Below, piece by piece: positions 1 to 10,700 of a stretch of DNA of 64,000 bases; the first letter of the stretch is position 1; each line of letters opens with the position of its first letter. A model generated the notes under the pieces. It was not told where the DNA came from and did not search any database. It saw only the letters and a list, made by a program, of their open reading frames with translations. This stretch comes from Paludibacteraceae bacterium (GTDB lineage: Bacteria; Bacteroidota; Bacteroidia; Bacteroidales; Paludibacteraceae). The stretch is from positions 1-64,000 of the forward strand of contig JAFSMP010000015.1 of the NCBI GenBank assembly GCA_017447875.1, written 5' to 3'. Made by a program: the position numbers and the translations under genes.

Positions 1-452
1 AAAGGACGCTGTCCTGTTCGCCGCCCGGTGAGTGCCATCGTGCGGGCTATATCGCGATAAGCGCAAGCCAAATAAATGGTGTTGCTGTCCGGATTCAGTA
101 GCGGAATAGCCTTGCGGTAATAACTCTGTGCGATGTCATACAACATCTCGCTTTCCGAGGTGTTGCCTAATCGGAACCATGTTAATCCCAATAACCGGTT
201 TCTCCTCTCGGACTGCTGATGGTTGATGTCGGAAGGCTGAATAGTAAGCAAAATCTCCTCCGAACGCTTCAAGTATTCGGTTGAACTCTCGTACTGACTA
301 CTGCTGTTGGAGTATGTTCCCTGACGATATAATTCCTCCGCTTCTTCAAGCCGATTTTCTACGTTTGTAGAGCCAAATTGGCAACTCTGCAAGCAAAAAA
401 TCAAGCCCCAAAGCGCTATTTTTGAAACGCGTACAACTTTATTTTTAGTCAT
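1..452 (-). CDS. Lipoprotein with helical (TPR-like) repeats, 5' part only
   Basis: Open frame running off the left edge; about 150 residues are visible. The start is the ATG at 452-450. The N-terminus is a lipoprotein signal: a short basic stretch, a hydrophobic core and the lipobox LQSC. The mature part is rich in Glu, Leu, Tyr and Arg, with segments such as EEAEELYRQG and AQSYYRKAIPLL that look like tetratricopeptide helices. Bacteroidales have many such lipoproteins, some continuing into a membrane segment and a DNA-binding or kinase domain, but that part lies outside the window. It is divergent from the surface-protein cluster. The family is inferred only from composition and helix pattern. 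Confidence 0.75.
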   Translation of the reverse strand, partial: MTKNKVVRVSKIALWGLIFCLQSCQFGSTNVENRLEEAEELYRQGTYSNSSSQYESSTEYLKRSEEILLTIQPSDINHQQSERRNRLLGLTWFRLGNTSESEMLYDIAQSYYRKAIPLLNPDSNTIYLACAYRDIARTMALTGRRTGQRP

Positions 453-519
453 ATTTTGTAAGTTATTGATTATCAATGGTCTTTATTTTGTTAAAATCGG
501 CACTCGTACAACACCTAAA

Positions 520-551
520 TTTGCACATGTCAAAAAAAAGCAGTACCTTTG
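520..551 (+). promoter_or_regulatory. Bacteroidota promoter, A-tract/GCAG class
   Basis: Upstream element TTTG at 520-523, 20-nt spacer, TACCTTTG at 544-551. The spacer carries eight A followed by GCAG directly before the -7 box. Expected transcription start is near 556, giving a leader of about 55 nt for the 615 gene. Confidence 0.8.
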
Positions 552-614
552 CACCGGATTTCAAAATTTATTTTGGAGCGCAAAATTAGTAAAACTTTTT
601 AACATATGCAAATT

Positions 615-3600
615 ATGGAAAAGAAAAATTGTTTTTGTCTGCTTTTTGTAGCCTTTTTACTATTAAAAGGAACGTGTGCGTACGCGCAGGAGGATATATC
701 CGATCGTTACGCATGGCGTTTGGACAGTATCCGTATTAACACGCTCTTGACGGGTGGCGAAGGCGGAGGAACAGAGTATAAGCACGTGAATTATTTCTAC
801 GCGCCGGATAGTATGGTAGAAACCAATACTACCATCTATTATGTCAATGCGACAGAGTATTACTACCGCATCAATCCATATTGCGCTACATACGTGTATC
901 GTGATTTTGGCAAAGATGGAAAGCATACTACGTATGAGTACTCGTTTCCGGTTACCCATTGGACTTCAGAAAACATAGTAGATTCCGCGCTCAACATCTC
1001 CGATTTGCAGAAACCGGACGAGGCTGCATTTGAATTGAGCCATCGTTATGACTATGCGTATGACACCTATCGTAATATTTTTGACGAGGAAGGTCATCTG
1101 ATCCGACAAATCCGTAACTATGATTACTCGGTTTATCGTTTGGACTCTGCGGGAAACTGGCTACCGTCTTCGCGCTATTACCATGCGGAGACGGATAGCA
1201 CGTTGGAATCCATCAGTTATTATTTCAATACGAACGAGCAGAAATGGAAAAACCAATGGGGTACATACGGTCGCAGCAAATATCGCAATCACCGGTTGTG
1301 GATAGAGGAAAAAGTATTGGACTACAATGGAAGTGTAGATAGCGGTACGGAGTATAATGAGAATGGCGGAGTGATTCGCACATACAAAGGCGACAGCTAT
1401 AACGGTAACGAGACCTATTACCGCAGCGGACGTATCATCGGAAAAACCACATGGTCAACCAGATCCAGCGTAAAGACCACAACCAAAGAGATGTATCTGG
1501 ACGATGTGTTTACGCAGAAGACGGTGACGGGCGATGAGCGCGACGAGGAATATCTGGTGGAGAAAACCGCAACCGGCAACAAGGAATATCCGCAACACGT
1601 GCGTTCATGGAGATATAATGAGGATAGTGTGCTGACGGCTTATTCCAACTCCGTTTATACATACGATGCGGACCACCATTGCACCTTGCGATTAGACACA
1701 ACTCTGCAAAACGGCACATGGACGGTCAAGCGCACAGAGTATGGCAACGAGGGTGAAGTGGTTTATTCCAAGACGCAGGAGAAACGTGAAGCTATAGACG
1801 AATGGATTACAACTTCGGAAAGGACACCGGAATTCACGCTCACCACGAGCGTTCAATGGAATTACAGCCCGATACAGCGTACCACGACAAAAAAATACCA
1901 CTATGGTTTTGACAATGAGTATTCCATCCGTGAGACGTGGAATGCGGAGTTACAAAAATGGATTACCGCGTATAATTCCTGTCGTTATACACAGGTAAGT
2001 TTCGGTGAAAACGGCGAACCCATCTCCTCTATCCGATACGACGGACTAAGCAATAACGGGACTTGGAACACGGGGTTGATATATACCTTTACATATAACG
2101 AAGCGCTGCAGGCGTATGAGCGGATTCCTGTTGCAACGACAAGCGGCATTTCGATAGTAGATTATGATGAAGGTTACCACGTCAACAACCGCGCCTATTA
2201 TAATGCGGTTGGTGAGTATCTGGGCTACTTCTACAGCCCGTATGGGGAGAACAGAGGATTCTTCACAGTTGTCAAAAAAGATGCCTACAACCGCACAACG
2301 GAAAACATTGAGTATGTCATAGACATAAATCGCCAGTTAGGAGATACCTTGCGCTGGAAACAATTCACCTACTTCCCCAATGATATAACCGCAGATGTAG
2401 CAAGGATGTTCTATCAAGGCAAAGACACGGCTTCCGGCACATGGAGTGTCTATCAGGATACCAAATATACCAAAGATTATAGTACCTATTCGAAGGAAGG
2501 TATTCTGCTGTACGTAGATACCTACGGCTGGGAAGGAGACGAAATTGTTCTAACGCAAACCATGCACCACAATGATGTGATTTACGATGAACAGGGACGA
2601 ATAAAAGAGCGTATCACATATTACACAGCGAATATCGGATATAATGTGCCTAACATGCGATATGTCTATTACTATCGCAATGACGAAGACCCGAAATGGT
2701 ATGGTGTGATTCAGTGGGGTACATATGACAGGAATGATGAAACATGGAAATCGCAGCATGTGCCTGAGTATCAAGACTATGTCGTATTGGACGATTTGCA
2801 GCGCGTGGTGGAGCGAACGACCTTTGCCCTTAACGCGGACAATACTGCTTTGAGACCTGATGCACGAGTCGTTTATTACTATCCCGGCGAAGCAGAGGAT
2901 TGGACGACGGCGGACAACTACACTTGGAACACAGTTAAAAACGAGTTCTATTGCTCCGGCGTGTCCAACAATGCCTATAGCAAGCGGGCGGAGTTTGACG
3001 AGGAGGGCAATGTGCTGTCTCTGATTGCACAAGGCGGGACCTGCGAACGCGGAATAGAAGATGCGCAACAATGGGCGTTCAGTTACGGCAATTCTTTGTC
3101 GGAGGAACCGGTACTTTCTCCGGCATCGTACGGCATGAAAGAAGAGCGCGTCAATATAAACAACAGACCATCTTTCAGTCCCGTAGCAGACAGACGTATC
3201 AAACAGATCCAATATGTTGATTTTACCAACCATTACGCCAACTCGATAAGCGAGTATCATTACACGGCATTGCGCGAAGGTCTCCAAGAAGACAGAATGC
3301 CCGTATCCATCGAGCCGGAAGAGACGAGTGCGATGTTTACATGGGGAGCAGTAGAAGGCGCGGAGACATACGTGCTGCATGTGTACAGAGACGCAGCGCA
3401 AGCAGAAGAGATTTGCTATGTGGTGTTTGACAAAACAGGAAGGGTGATTTCTATCAATTTTGTACGTCATGCACCGAAAAGAAATGCCGAAGTGGAACAA
3501 TTCACCTACACCTTGGACGGCTTGATGCCCGGAACGCAGTATTGGTACACCGTTGTGGGCCGCAATGCTGAGGAAAAAGCATTTGAATCCACCCACGGTT

Positions 3601-3755
3601 CATTCCGCACAAAAGGAGAGGGCGAAAATACGGAAAGTATCGATTTTATCGGGGAAAATGGTACAAATACTCCTGTCAAATTCCTCCGCAACGGACAAAT
3701 CATCATCCGTCGTGGTGACGCAGAATACAGTATTCAAGGAAATCAACTGAAATAA
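615..3755 (+). CDS. Large exported protein with Tyr/Trp-rich repeats, FN3-like domain and shared C-terminal tail
   Basis: About 1046 residues. The start at 615 gives a typical signal peptide (two Lys, hydrophobic core, cleavage near YAQ); an in-frame ATG at 606 is possible. Residues about 30-880 are a long run of imperfect segments rich in Tyr, Trp, Asn and Thr, many of the form Y-N-E-x-G, resembling the YD/Rhs-like or MORN-like beta repeats of secreted proteins; no enzyme motif was seen. Residues about 895-1000 form a fibronectin-III-like module also present in the genes at 3765, 5748 and 12251. The last 25 residues are the tail shared by eleven exported proteins here (KFLRNGQIIIRR then YSIQG). 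First gene of the surface cluster, 9 bp before the next gene. Function unknown; surface exposure is inferred. Confidence 0.85.
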   Translation: MEKKNCFCLLFVAFLLLKGTCAYAQEDISDRYAWRLDSIRINTLLTGGEGGGTEYKHVNYFYAPDSMVETNTTIYYVNATEYYYRINPYCATYVYRDFGKDGKHTTYEYSFPVTHWTSENIVDSALNISDLQKPDEAAFELSHRYDYAYDTYRNIFDEEGHLIRQIRNYDYSVYRLDSAGNWLPSSRYYHAETDSTLESISYYFNTNEQKWKNQWGTYGRSKYRNHRLWIEEKVLDYNGSVDSGTEYNENGGVIRTYKGDSYNGNETYYRSGRIIGKTTWSTRSSVKTTTKEMYLDDVFTQKTVTGDERDEEYLVEKTATGNKEYPQHVRSWRYNEDSVLTAYSNSVYTYDADHHCTLRLDTTLQNGTWTVKRTEYGNEGEVVYSKTQEKREAIDEWITTSERTPEFTLTTSVQWNYSPIQRTTTKKYHYGFDNEYSIRETWNAELQKWITAYNSCRYTQVSFGENGEPISSIRYDGLSNNGTWNTGLIYTFTYNEALQAYERIPVATTSGISIVDYDEGYHVNNRAYYNAVGEYLGYFYSPYGENRGFFTVVKKDAYNRTTENIEYVIDINRQLGDTLRWKQFTYFPNDITADVARMFYQGKDTASGTWSVYQDTKYTKDYSTYSKEGILLYVDTYGWEGDEIVLTQTMHHNDVIYDEQGRIKERITYYTANIGYNVPNMRYVYYYRNDEDPKWYGVIQWGTYDRNDETWKSQHVPEYQDYVVLDDLQRVVERTTFALNADNTALRPDARVVYYYPGEAEDWTTADNYTWNTVKNEFYCSGVSNNAYSKRAEFDEEGNVLSLIAQGGTCERGIEDAQQWAFSYGNSLSEEPVLSPASYGMKEERVNINNRPSFSPVADRRIKQIQYVDFTNHYANSISEYHYTALREGLQEDRMPVSIEPEETSAMFTWGAVEGAETYVLHVYRDAAQAEEICYVVFDKTGRVISINFVRHAPKRNAEVEQFTYTLDGLMPGTQYWYTVVGRNAEEKAFESTHGSFRTKGEGENTESIDFIGENGTNTPVKFLRNGQIIIRRGDAEYSIQGNQLK

Positions 3756-3764
3756 TATACGATC

Positions 3765-5738
3765 ATGAAAACGAAAGTATCTATTATTCTTGTTTGCCTG
3801 ATTTGGATGGCAAGCAGCCTATCCGCGACGGTATATAACGGCGTGTGCGGTAATGAGTTATCATGGAGGCTTGACACCAATGACAGCATCGTTGTTATCA
3901 CCGGACGTGGAGAAATGTCCAACTTCCAGTTCGATGAAGACAAAAGGCCTTACGTCAAGAGTGTTGTGTTCCCGAAAGGTATAACTCGCATATCTCCCCG
4001 TTCGTTCGAGTATTGCTACAATTTACAATCAGTTACCTTGCCTGATAGCGTAATGTCAATAGGCTACTATGCGTTCAGGAAATGTACCGGTTTGAAGGAA
4101 TTCCATATGGGGAAAAATGTCCGAACTATTGAACTGAATGCATTTCGTGACTGCACTTCACTGCAACGTCTGGTCTTATCGGACAGCCTTGAGACAATAG
4201 GCGTTCATGCCTTTGACGGTTGCAGTGCGATTACTGATACCGTTGTTTTCCCTGAATCTCTTGTTTCTCTCGGAGATAATGCATTCGCGGGAGCGAGTGG
4301 ACCAAATGCCGTAGCCGTGTGGAAAGCAAGGCATTGTAAGAGCGGAGCTAGACCCATGAGTCATTTCACAAAGGTCATATTTGGCGAGAATGTGGAATAT
4401 ATAGGTTCCTATTTGTTCTGTAGTGCACCGTTGGATACGGTTATATTGCCCAATGGCGTGGATACAATCGAACATTATGCATTTTACAAGTGCAGCCTGA
4501 AGTACATTGAGTTGCCGCAGTCACTCAAATATATTGGATCGGTTGCTTTTTACGGAGCTGCATCATTGACTTCTCTGATTGTTCCTGAGAATGTGTCAAA
4601 CATCCCAAGTTCTATGTGCTCCGAATGTAGTTCACTCAAATCTGTCACTTTGCCGGAAGGAATAACGACTATTGAAAATTATGCATTCTATCATTGTAAA
4701 TCGTTATCAAACATCAATATACCGCAAAGTGTGCAGTCTATCGGGGAGCTTGCATTCGCAGGATGTAGTTCTCTGACTTCAGTCTCTATTCCAGAAGGTA
4801 TAACCGGTATATCCGACTGTGCTTTCAGCCTTTGCTTATCCCTGAGAGAGGTGCATTTCCCGAAGTCGTTGACCAGCATTGGTGAAGGAGCATTTCAGGA
4901 TTGTGCAATTGATTCGCTCGACTTTCCTGCATCACTGCTATCAATCGGTGAAAATGCGTTTTCGCGTTTGCTAAACCTCAAGGAATTGTTCATTCCTGAC
5001 GAAGTTCGTCAGATCAAGAGTGGAGCATTCGAAGGGTGTACCGCTTTGCAGAATGTAACGTTCGGCAGAAAAGTTTCCATGATTGATACTGATGCATTCA
5101 AGGGAGATAACCGCCTGACTGAAATAACCTGCAATGCCGTTGTTCCCCCGTTGGCGCAGAGCAGTGCATTCAGCGGAGTGCCCGACACGGCGACATTGAT
5201 TGTTCCCTCACAAAGCATAGAGGAATACACTGCCGATGAGGTTTGGGGACGTTTCCGCATTCAGCAGAATCAAGAACCTGGTCATGTTACAACCGAGACG
5301 ACAGAAACAGCAGTTAACTTTACATGGCCTTCCGTGGAAGGAGCCAGTTACTACACACTCATCATCTGGGCGAATGAAGAGCGTACGGAGAAGATTTGTA
5401 CGCTGACGTTCAACTCCATGGGACAGCTCGTTGAGATCGACTTCTCCAAGCACGCACCTGTACGTCGGGCGATGAACACCGCTGCTTCCTTCTCGTTCCG
5501 TTACAACGGTTTGAGTGAGGGCACCGACTATTGGTTCACGATGACAGCTTCCGATGCCAATGATACGGAACTCTTCAATGCCTCCGGATCCTTTGCTACG
5601 CTCGGAGCAAACATGCCGACCAACATAGACGATGTACAAAGGGACGATGTACAATGTACAAAGGTGTTGCGCAACGGACACATCTATCTGATGTACGAAG
5701 GACGGATGTACGATGTACGAGGAAACAAAATCAAATAA
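3765..5738 (+). CDS. BspA-like leucine-rich-repeat surface protein 1
   Basis: 657 residues. Signal peptide (MKTKVSIILVCLIWMASS) followed by A-T-V-Y-N-G at the mature start. Residues about 70-470 are tandem LRR_5 (Treponema pallidum/BspA type) repeats, recognised by I-x-x-x-A-F-x-x-C-x-x-L-x-x-V-x-x-P every 22-23 residues. An FN3-like module (about 507-615) and the short shared tail follow. BspA-like proteins are surface adhesins in Bacteroidota; binding partners here are unknown. The 5' end is almost identical in DNA to the genes at 5748 and 12251, pointing to duplication or gene conversion. Just before the tail the DNA has a near-heptameric repeat (5631-5666) encoding DDVQ twice. Confidence 0.9.
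   Translation: MKTKVSIILVCLIWMASSLSATVYNGVCGNELSWRLDTNDSIVVITGRGEMSNFQFDEDKRPYVKSVVFPKGITRISPRSFEYCYNLQSVTLPDSVMSIGYYAFRKCTGLKEFHMGKNVRTIELNAFRDCTSLQRLVLSDSLETIGVHAFDGCSAITDTVVFPESLVSLGDNAFAGASGPNAVAVWKARHCKSGARPMSHFTKVIFGENVEYIGSYLFCSAPLDTVILPNGVDTIEHYAFYKCSLKYIELPQSLKYIGSVAFYGAASLTSLIVPENVSNIPSSMCSECSSLKSVTLPEGITTIENYAFYHCKSLSNINIPQSVQSIGELAFAGCSSLTSVSIPEGITGISDCAFSLCLSLREVHFPKSLTSIGEGAFQDCAIDSLDFPASLLSIGENAFSRLLNLKELFIPDEVRQIKSGAFEGCTALQNVTFGRKVSMIDTDAFKGDNRLTEITCNAVVPPLAQSSAFSGVPDTATLIVPSQSIEEYTADEVWGRFRIQQNQEPGHVTTETTETAVNFTWPSVEGASYYTLIIWANEERTEKICTLTFNSMGQLVEIDFSKHAPVRRAMNTAASFSFRYNGLSEGTDYWFTMTASDANDTELFNASGSFATLGANMPTNIDDVQRDDVQCTKVLRNGHIYLMYEGRMYDVRGNKIK
5631..5666 (+). repeat. Degenerate 7-bp tandem array, in frame
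   Basis: Units GATGTAC, AAAGGGA, CGATGTAC (8 bp), AATGTAC and AAAGGTG. It lies in the linker before the C-terminal tail of the 3765 gene. Less regular than the other arrays. Confidence 0.5.
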
Positions 5739-5747
5739 TATACGATC

Positions 5748-7724
5748 ATGAAAACGAAAGTATCAATTATTCTTGTTTGCCTGATTGGGATGGCAAGCAG
5801 CGCCTACGCGACGGTCTATAACGGCAGTCTGGGACCGGAGTTGACGTACACGCTGGATTCCGGCACGGGGCATGTAGTGATCGAAGGCCGCGGAGCAATG
5901 ACGTCGGACGATTTGAGTAACTATCCGAAAAGGGAGTATGTGAAGACCGTTTCCTTCCCGGAAGGGCTCACTTCTATCTGCGCGAACGCTTTCCACGGGT
6001 GCTATAACCTCCAATCGGTCGTGCTGCCGGACAGCGTGACAACTATCGGAGCTTATGCTTTTCAGGAATGCACCAAGATGACCAGCGCCGATTTGGGAAA
6101 AGGAATCAAGACCATAAACAGTCAGGCTTTCATATTCTGCTCAAACCTGCGGAAGGTCAGATGGTCGGATTGTCTCGAATCCATCGGTGATATGGCGTTC
6201 TACAATTGCACGAATTTAGGGGATACCGTTTTCTTTCCGAAAACCTTCAAGACGATGGGATGGGGAGCTTTCGGATCGGAGAATTACAACAGCGACTCCA
6301 AGGTGATGGTGTGGGAAGCGATACACGCAAATGATTTCGTTCGGTATGAATCGGACGTCCCGGGAGAGTGCCATTTCAGCTATATCATTTTTGGCGACTC
6401 GGTGGAATATATCCCAAATATGTTGTGCAAGTTTATGTACAACGACTCCATTACCCTGCCGGAGACGGTCAAAGAGATAGGAGCGAGTGCTTTTACCAAC
6501 TGCAGTCGTTTGCAGAAAATCAATATTCCTGAAGGTGTAACGAGTATTGGAGCGAGTGCTTTTGCGGGATGCAAGAAGTTGAAACAACTGGTTCTACCAT
6601 CCGGATTACAGAAAATACCGGAGCAATTATGCAACCTTTGCGAAGCATTGGACTCCGTCAAATTGCCTGCAGGGCTTACGGTTATTCCCCAAAAAGCATT
6701 TACCGGTTGTTCATCCTTACGATCGATAAAAATACCTAACTCGGTGACGAATATTGGCAATAGCGCCTTTTCCGGTTGTCCGTTGGATACGGTGGTTTTG
6801 CCTACTTCGCTCAACGTGTTAGGCGATGCTGTTTTTAACCAGCTGAACTTGACCACCAGCCCAAAGCACCTGGTCCTGAACGACAAGTTGGTAGCCACCG
6901 GTATGAGTACTTTTGCCAACTGGAGCGACCTGGAGAGTATCGTCATCGGCAAGAACGTAGCAATCCTCGGTCAAGATTGTTTCTTGGCGGATTCATCGGT
7001 AACGGATATCACCTGCTACGCCGCGCAACCACCGCTGATCTACGATAGTACGTTTAACGGCGTGCCGGACACAGCGAAGGTACATGTCATGTCAAGCAGC
7101 GTAGCCGCTTATCGGGCAGCGCAGTACTGGTCGCGGTTCCGGATCGTGGCTTTGGATGAGGAAGAAATCATTCAGAAGACCGTGACGGTCGATCCGGGAC
7201 AGACGACAGCAGATTTCACATGGCCCACCGACTCTGCCGCACACTCCTACCAGATAGATATATACAAAGACGGCGCGGTGTTCTGCAAGCTGACGTTAGG
7301 AAACAGAGGACAGCTGTTAGGTATCTCCTTCTCCGCGCCGAAGCGCAAAATGACCAATCACCAATCAGCAATGACCAATGCTGACGGTAGTCAGTCATAT
7401 ACCCTTTCCTTCAAAGTCACCGGTCTGGATGAGGCCTCGCGATACACGTATGTATTATCCGTTTTGGATGAGAACGATGCTCCGCTGCACGTCTATGTGG
7501 GAGATTTTGCGACTTTGGGATACGAGGGTGAGTTGCAATACGACGGTAACGAACTTATCCCGACACCACCGATTATTCCGGGCGATCCGGATGGACAGAG
7601 TGTCATTACCGGCATCGAAAAAACCGATTCGGAAGGCTCAGAGAAAAAAGCCATTATTGAAGGACGACTTCTCTTTTTTACACCGCAAGGTATCTATGAT
7701 ATAACCGGAAAACGCATCGAGTAA
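5748..7724 (+). CDS. BspA-like leucine-rich-repeat surface protein 2
   Basis: 658 residues; same plan as the previous gene: near-identical signal peptide, LRR_5 repeats at about residues 65-445, FN3-like module at about 475-600, a Pro-rich linker (IPTPPIIPGDP) and the shared tail (GRLLFFTPQGIYDITG). The FN3-like module is almost identical in protein to that of the 12251 gene although the DNA differs at many third codon positions, which suggests selection rather than very recent copying. A five-unit heptamer array lies inside this module at 7350-7380. Placed 9 bp after the 3765 gene and 10 bp before the next, so probably co-transcribed. Function inferred as adhesin. Confidence 0.9.
   Translation: MKTKVSIILVCLIGMASSAYATVYNGSLGPELTYTLDSGTGHVVIEGRGAMTSDDLSNYPKREYVKTVSFPEGLTSICANAFHGCYNLQSVVLPDSVTTIGAYAFQECTKMTSADLGKGIKTINSQAFIFCSNLRKVRWSDCLESIGDMAFYNCTNLGDTVFFPKTFKTMGWGAFGSENYNSDSKVMVWEAIHANDFVRYESDVPGECHFSYIIFGDSVEYIPNMLCKFMYNDSITLPETVKEIGASAFTNCSRLQKINIPEGVTSIGASAFAGCKKLKQLVLPSGLQKIPEQLCNLCEALDSVKLPAGLTVIPQKAFTGCSSLRSIKIPNSVTNIGNSAFSGCPLDTVVLPTSLNVLGDAVFNQLNLTTSPKHLVLNDKLVATGMSTFANWSDLESIVIGKNVAILGQDCFLADSSVTDITCYAAQPPLIYDSTFNGVPDTAKVHVMSSSVAAYRAAQYWSRFRIVALDEEEIIQKTVTVDPGQTTADFTWPTDSAAHSYQIDIYKDGAVFCKLTLGNRGQLLGISFSAPKRKMTNHQSAMTNADGSQSYTLSFKVTGLDEASRYTYVLSVLDENDAPLHVYVGDFATLGYEGELQYDGNELIPTPPIIPGDPDGQSVITGIEKTDSEGSEKKAIIEGRLLFFTPQGIYDITGKRIE
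7350..7380 (+). repeat. Heptamer array in FN3-like module
   Basis: Units ATGACCA, ATCACCA, ATCAGCA, ATGACCA and ATGCTGA (the last unit runs into coding sequence to 7384), in frame. The equivalent position of the 12251 gene also has five heptamers, but of different sequence. Shares an exact 18-base run with the array at 33544-33592 (minus strand). Confidence 0.85.
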
Positions 7725-7734
7725 GCAAGATTTT

Positions 7735-10700
7735 ATGACACGCCTATTTATGTGGATCAATACTGTGCTGATAAGCATGGTATTAGGGGCGACCCATACC
7801 TCTGCGCAGAGTCTGACCCCTTGGAGCGGAGGTACACAAATGCCCGATTTCAACGGAGAAACATACACTGTCCGGACGGCGGAGGAGTTAGCCTGGATAG
7901 CCTCAGCGAGCCGTACGGATGACTTTGCGGGGAAGACCGTTCGTCTGGCTGCAGACCTTGATTTAGGCGGCAGCAGCGCGACTCCGCCGAGTTGGGAACC
8001 GATAGGCAGCGCTGCCAGACCGTTTCAGGGCGAGTTAGACGGAGCCAACCATGTGATTTATAACCTGTATATACTCTCTTCGCTCCTCCCCTCCGGCGCA
8101 GGGTTGATAGCCGAAAGCGGAAACGCGGCGGTCGTTCACCATATAGGCATCGCGCAAGGACAAATCATGACGGATGGCGCAAGTAACGTAGGATGTCTGG
8201 TAGGAACGAACCGCGGGCAGATACACCACTGCTTTAATATGACGCAGATCATCGCGCACAACGGCAATGATATCGGTGGTCTGGTGGGTACTAACTACGG
8301 CGGGATCAGCTTCTCATACAACGCCGGCATCATCACCGACGGCAATAATCATGTAGGCGGGTTAGTGGGCTATAACAAAGCCTCGGCAGTCCTGAACAAC
8401 TGCTATAGCATGGGTTATTGCAAGGGGTCCGACCATGTAGGAGCGTTATTCGGCAAGAACGAAGCGCCGGAAGACAACTTGACGATGGTTTATTTCGACC
8501 AGCAGTTAACGCGTATGTATGCCACAGGGTACGGAGGGGCGGATCCTATCCTCACGGACAACACCCGATACGCGATAGCCAAATCGTCCGATTTCATCGG
8601 GAGTAACAGCCCCTATTATGAGAATCCTGAGAACGAATGGCGTTGCTCTGCCGGAGGGTATGAGAGCCACCCGCAGTTGGTTTGTTTTGCCAACCACATT
8701 GCCTCGGAGATGTCGGTCAAGACCGTTATACTGGATGCAGAGAGCGTACCAATCATGCGTGCCGAGGGCGTTGGCGCTCCGACTGACGGAAACTCCCCCC
8801 GTACCGGTATCGGGTTGGAGAGACAGAACAGCAGTGCTTTCGGTTCCGGCCAATGGTACTCGCCGAGTCCGGATGTCATTTATATTGCAAACCCCAAAGG
8901 CGCGTCGGCGGAAGTGAAGCGTCCCTGCGGCAATCAGGAGGTGATCCTGACCATTAGCTGTGGTCCGGCAGTGAAGCAGGTATATACCATCGTGAAGGGC
9001 TACGAAGCCTTCGATGCCGGCATCTTGAGCGGGGCTTATACGGCTTGCTGGAATGAGGAGGAGGTAAAGTTTAAAGAAAAGAACAACAACGGCAAGGAAG
9101 CCACAGGCGGCAAAGACGACGAGCAGAAGGACGGGCAGTACAGCTACCAATACCGGCTCATCCGCGATACGGTGATCACCGCGGAAGACGGCACCAAGAC
9201 CTACCTGCCGATGGATACTATCCGACTCTGTCAAGAGGATTATAACGCATGGGCAATGCCGACCGACGTGCCGGGCGACTATGCCTTCCGCCGCGATGTA
9301 CATGACGTACAGTGCAAGACAGAGTGGACCCGCTCGCAAGGGAGGTTGTACCTGACCGTGAGAAAAGAGTTCGACCCGGGAGAACTAAAAGAGCAACCCG
9401 ACACGCTCTACGGCATACTGCCGATGACGACTACTATACAGAGTATTCAAGACGCGTCCGGAGGAGGAGAGGTGTTCCACTATAAATGGATGCTCAAAAG
9501 AAGCGAATGGATGGTAGAAGAACGGACCTGGAAACCCGTACCGGAAGACACCCGAAACCCCTTGTATATCGACGGAGAACAAGTGGAAACACCTTCGATG
9601 ACTTATAGCTTCGACAAACCCGGCTCATATACTTTCACGCGAAGCGTCCGGGAAGAGGCGTGCAAGGCCAGTATGACCGAGTCCCGGAATCCGCATGTAG
9701 TGGTGGTTTTTGAAGCAATAAACCCCGGTTCCATCGAGAGTTTCAACCGAAACCTGTGCTCACCGGAATGTCTGGAAACGATTCATGAGACAGACACCGT
9801 CTCCGGCGGAAACGGGATTTACTCCTACCGATGGCTCTGCAACGGAGAGGAGATTCCTCAGAGCGACACGACCTCCCTTCCCTTGGAAAACATACTAATG
9901 GAGGCGGGTAATACGTATGTCTTCACTCGCCAAGTAAAAGACGATACGGGTCTGATGGACTGGCTGACCTCAAGGGGCAGTGTTACTATCACCGTTTACG
10001 GTGGATATAGCGCCGGCAGTATTGAGCCGTTTGATTTGCAGGTTTGCTCAGATGCCGGCGTACCGAGCGAAGTGACCGCCCATATCCGCGAAGAGGAGTC
10101 GGCGCAGGGTAGCGCGGGCAGTGTGTTCACCTATTGCTGGCTGCTCTATCGCGGCAGTACGGACACGAAGCCGTTTGACACACTCCATATAGACGCGCCG
10201 ATACTGAACACAGCTATCCCGTTAGAAAAATATCGCCTAACGGCGCCGATGAGTATCTTCTTGCAAAGAGCAGTAAAGAACGTCCTCTGCGAGGGCGAAT
10301 GGCAAGTCTCGGAGGGCAAAGCCTCATGGCGTTTCGGCAGAGCCGAGAAGAAGACAGAGCGTATTATTATCTGCGCAGACGATCTGCCGTACGAGTACAC
10401 CTATACGTTTGCAGACGGACATACGCAGACCTTCCGTTTTACAGGAGACGAAGAGCAATTTGTAGCCGCAGATGAGACCCACGAAGGCTGCCCGATGGAT
10501 GTGACGCTGGTGAGTGAGGTACTGCCGGTGCCGGCAGTGGAGGTCGTACCGAAAGTGTCGGTATGCGAGACGGAGAACCATCTGAAGATTGCCTACACGG
10601 TCGTCAGCGGTACGCCGGAACGCTTCGATCTCTATTTCCCGCAAACCTCCAAAGAAGCAGGTTTCCGCGATTCCATCGGTGCTTTTCTGCCGGAAGAGGA

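Noticed and set aside
2550-3596. Long antisense open frame (348 codons) inside the 615 gene
   Set aside because: No signal peptide or motif, and low-complexity Ile/Val/His/Arg composition typical of a shadow frame; the opposite strand has a clear signal peptide, FN3 module and tail.
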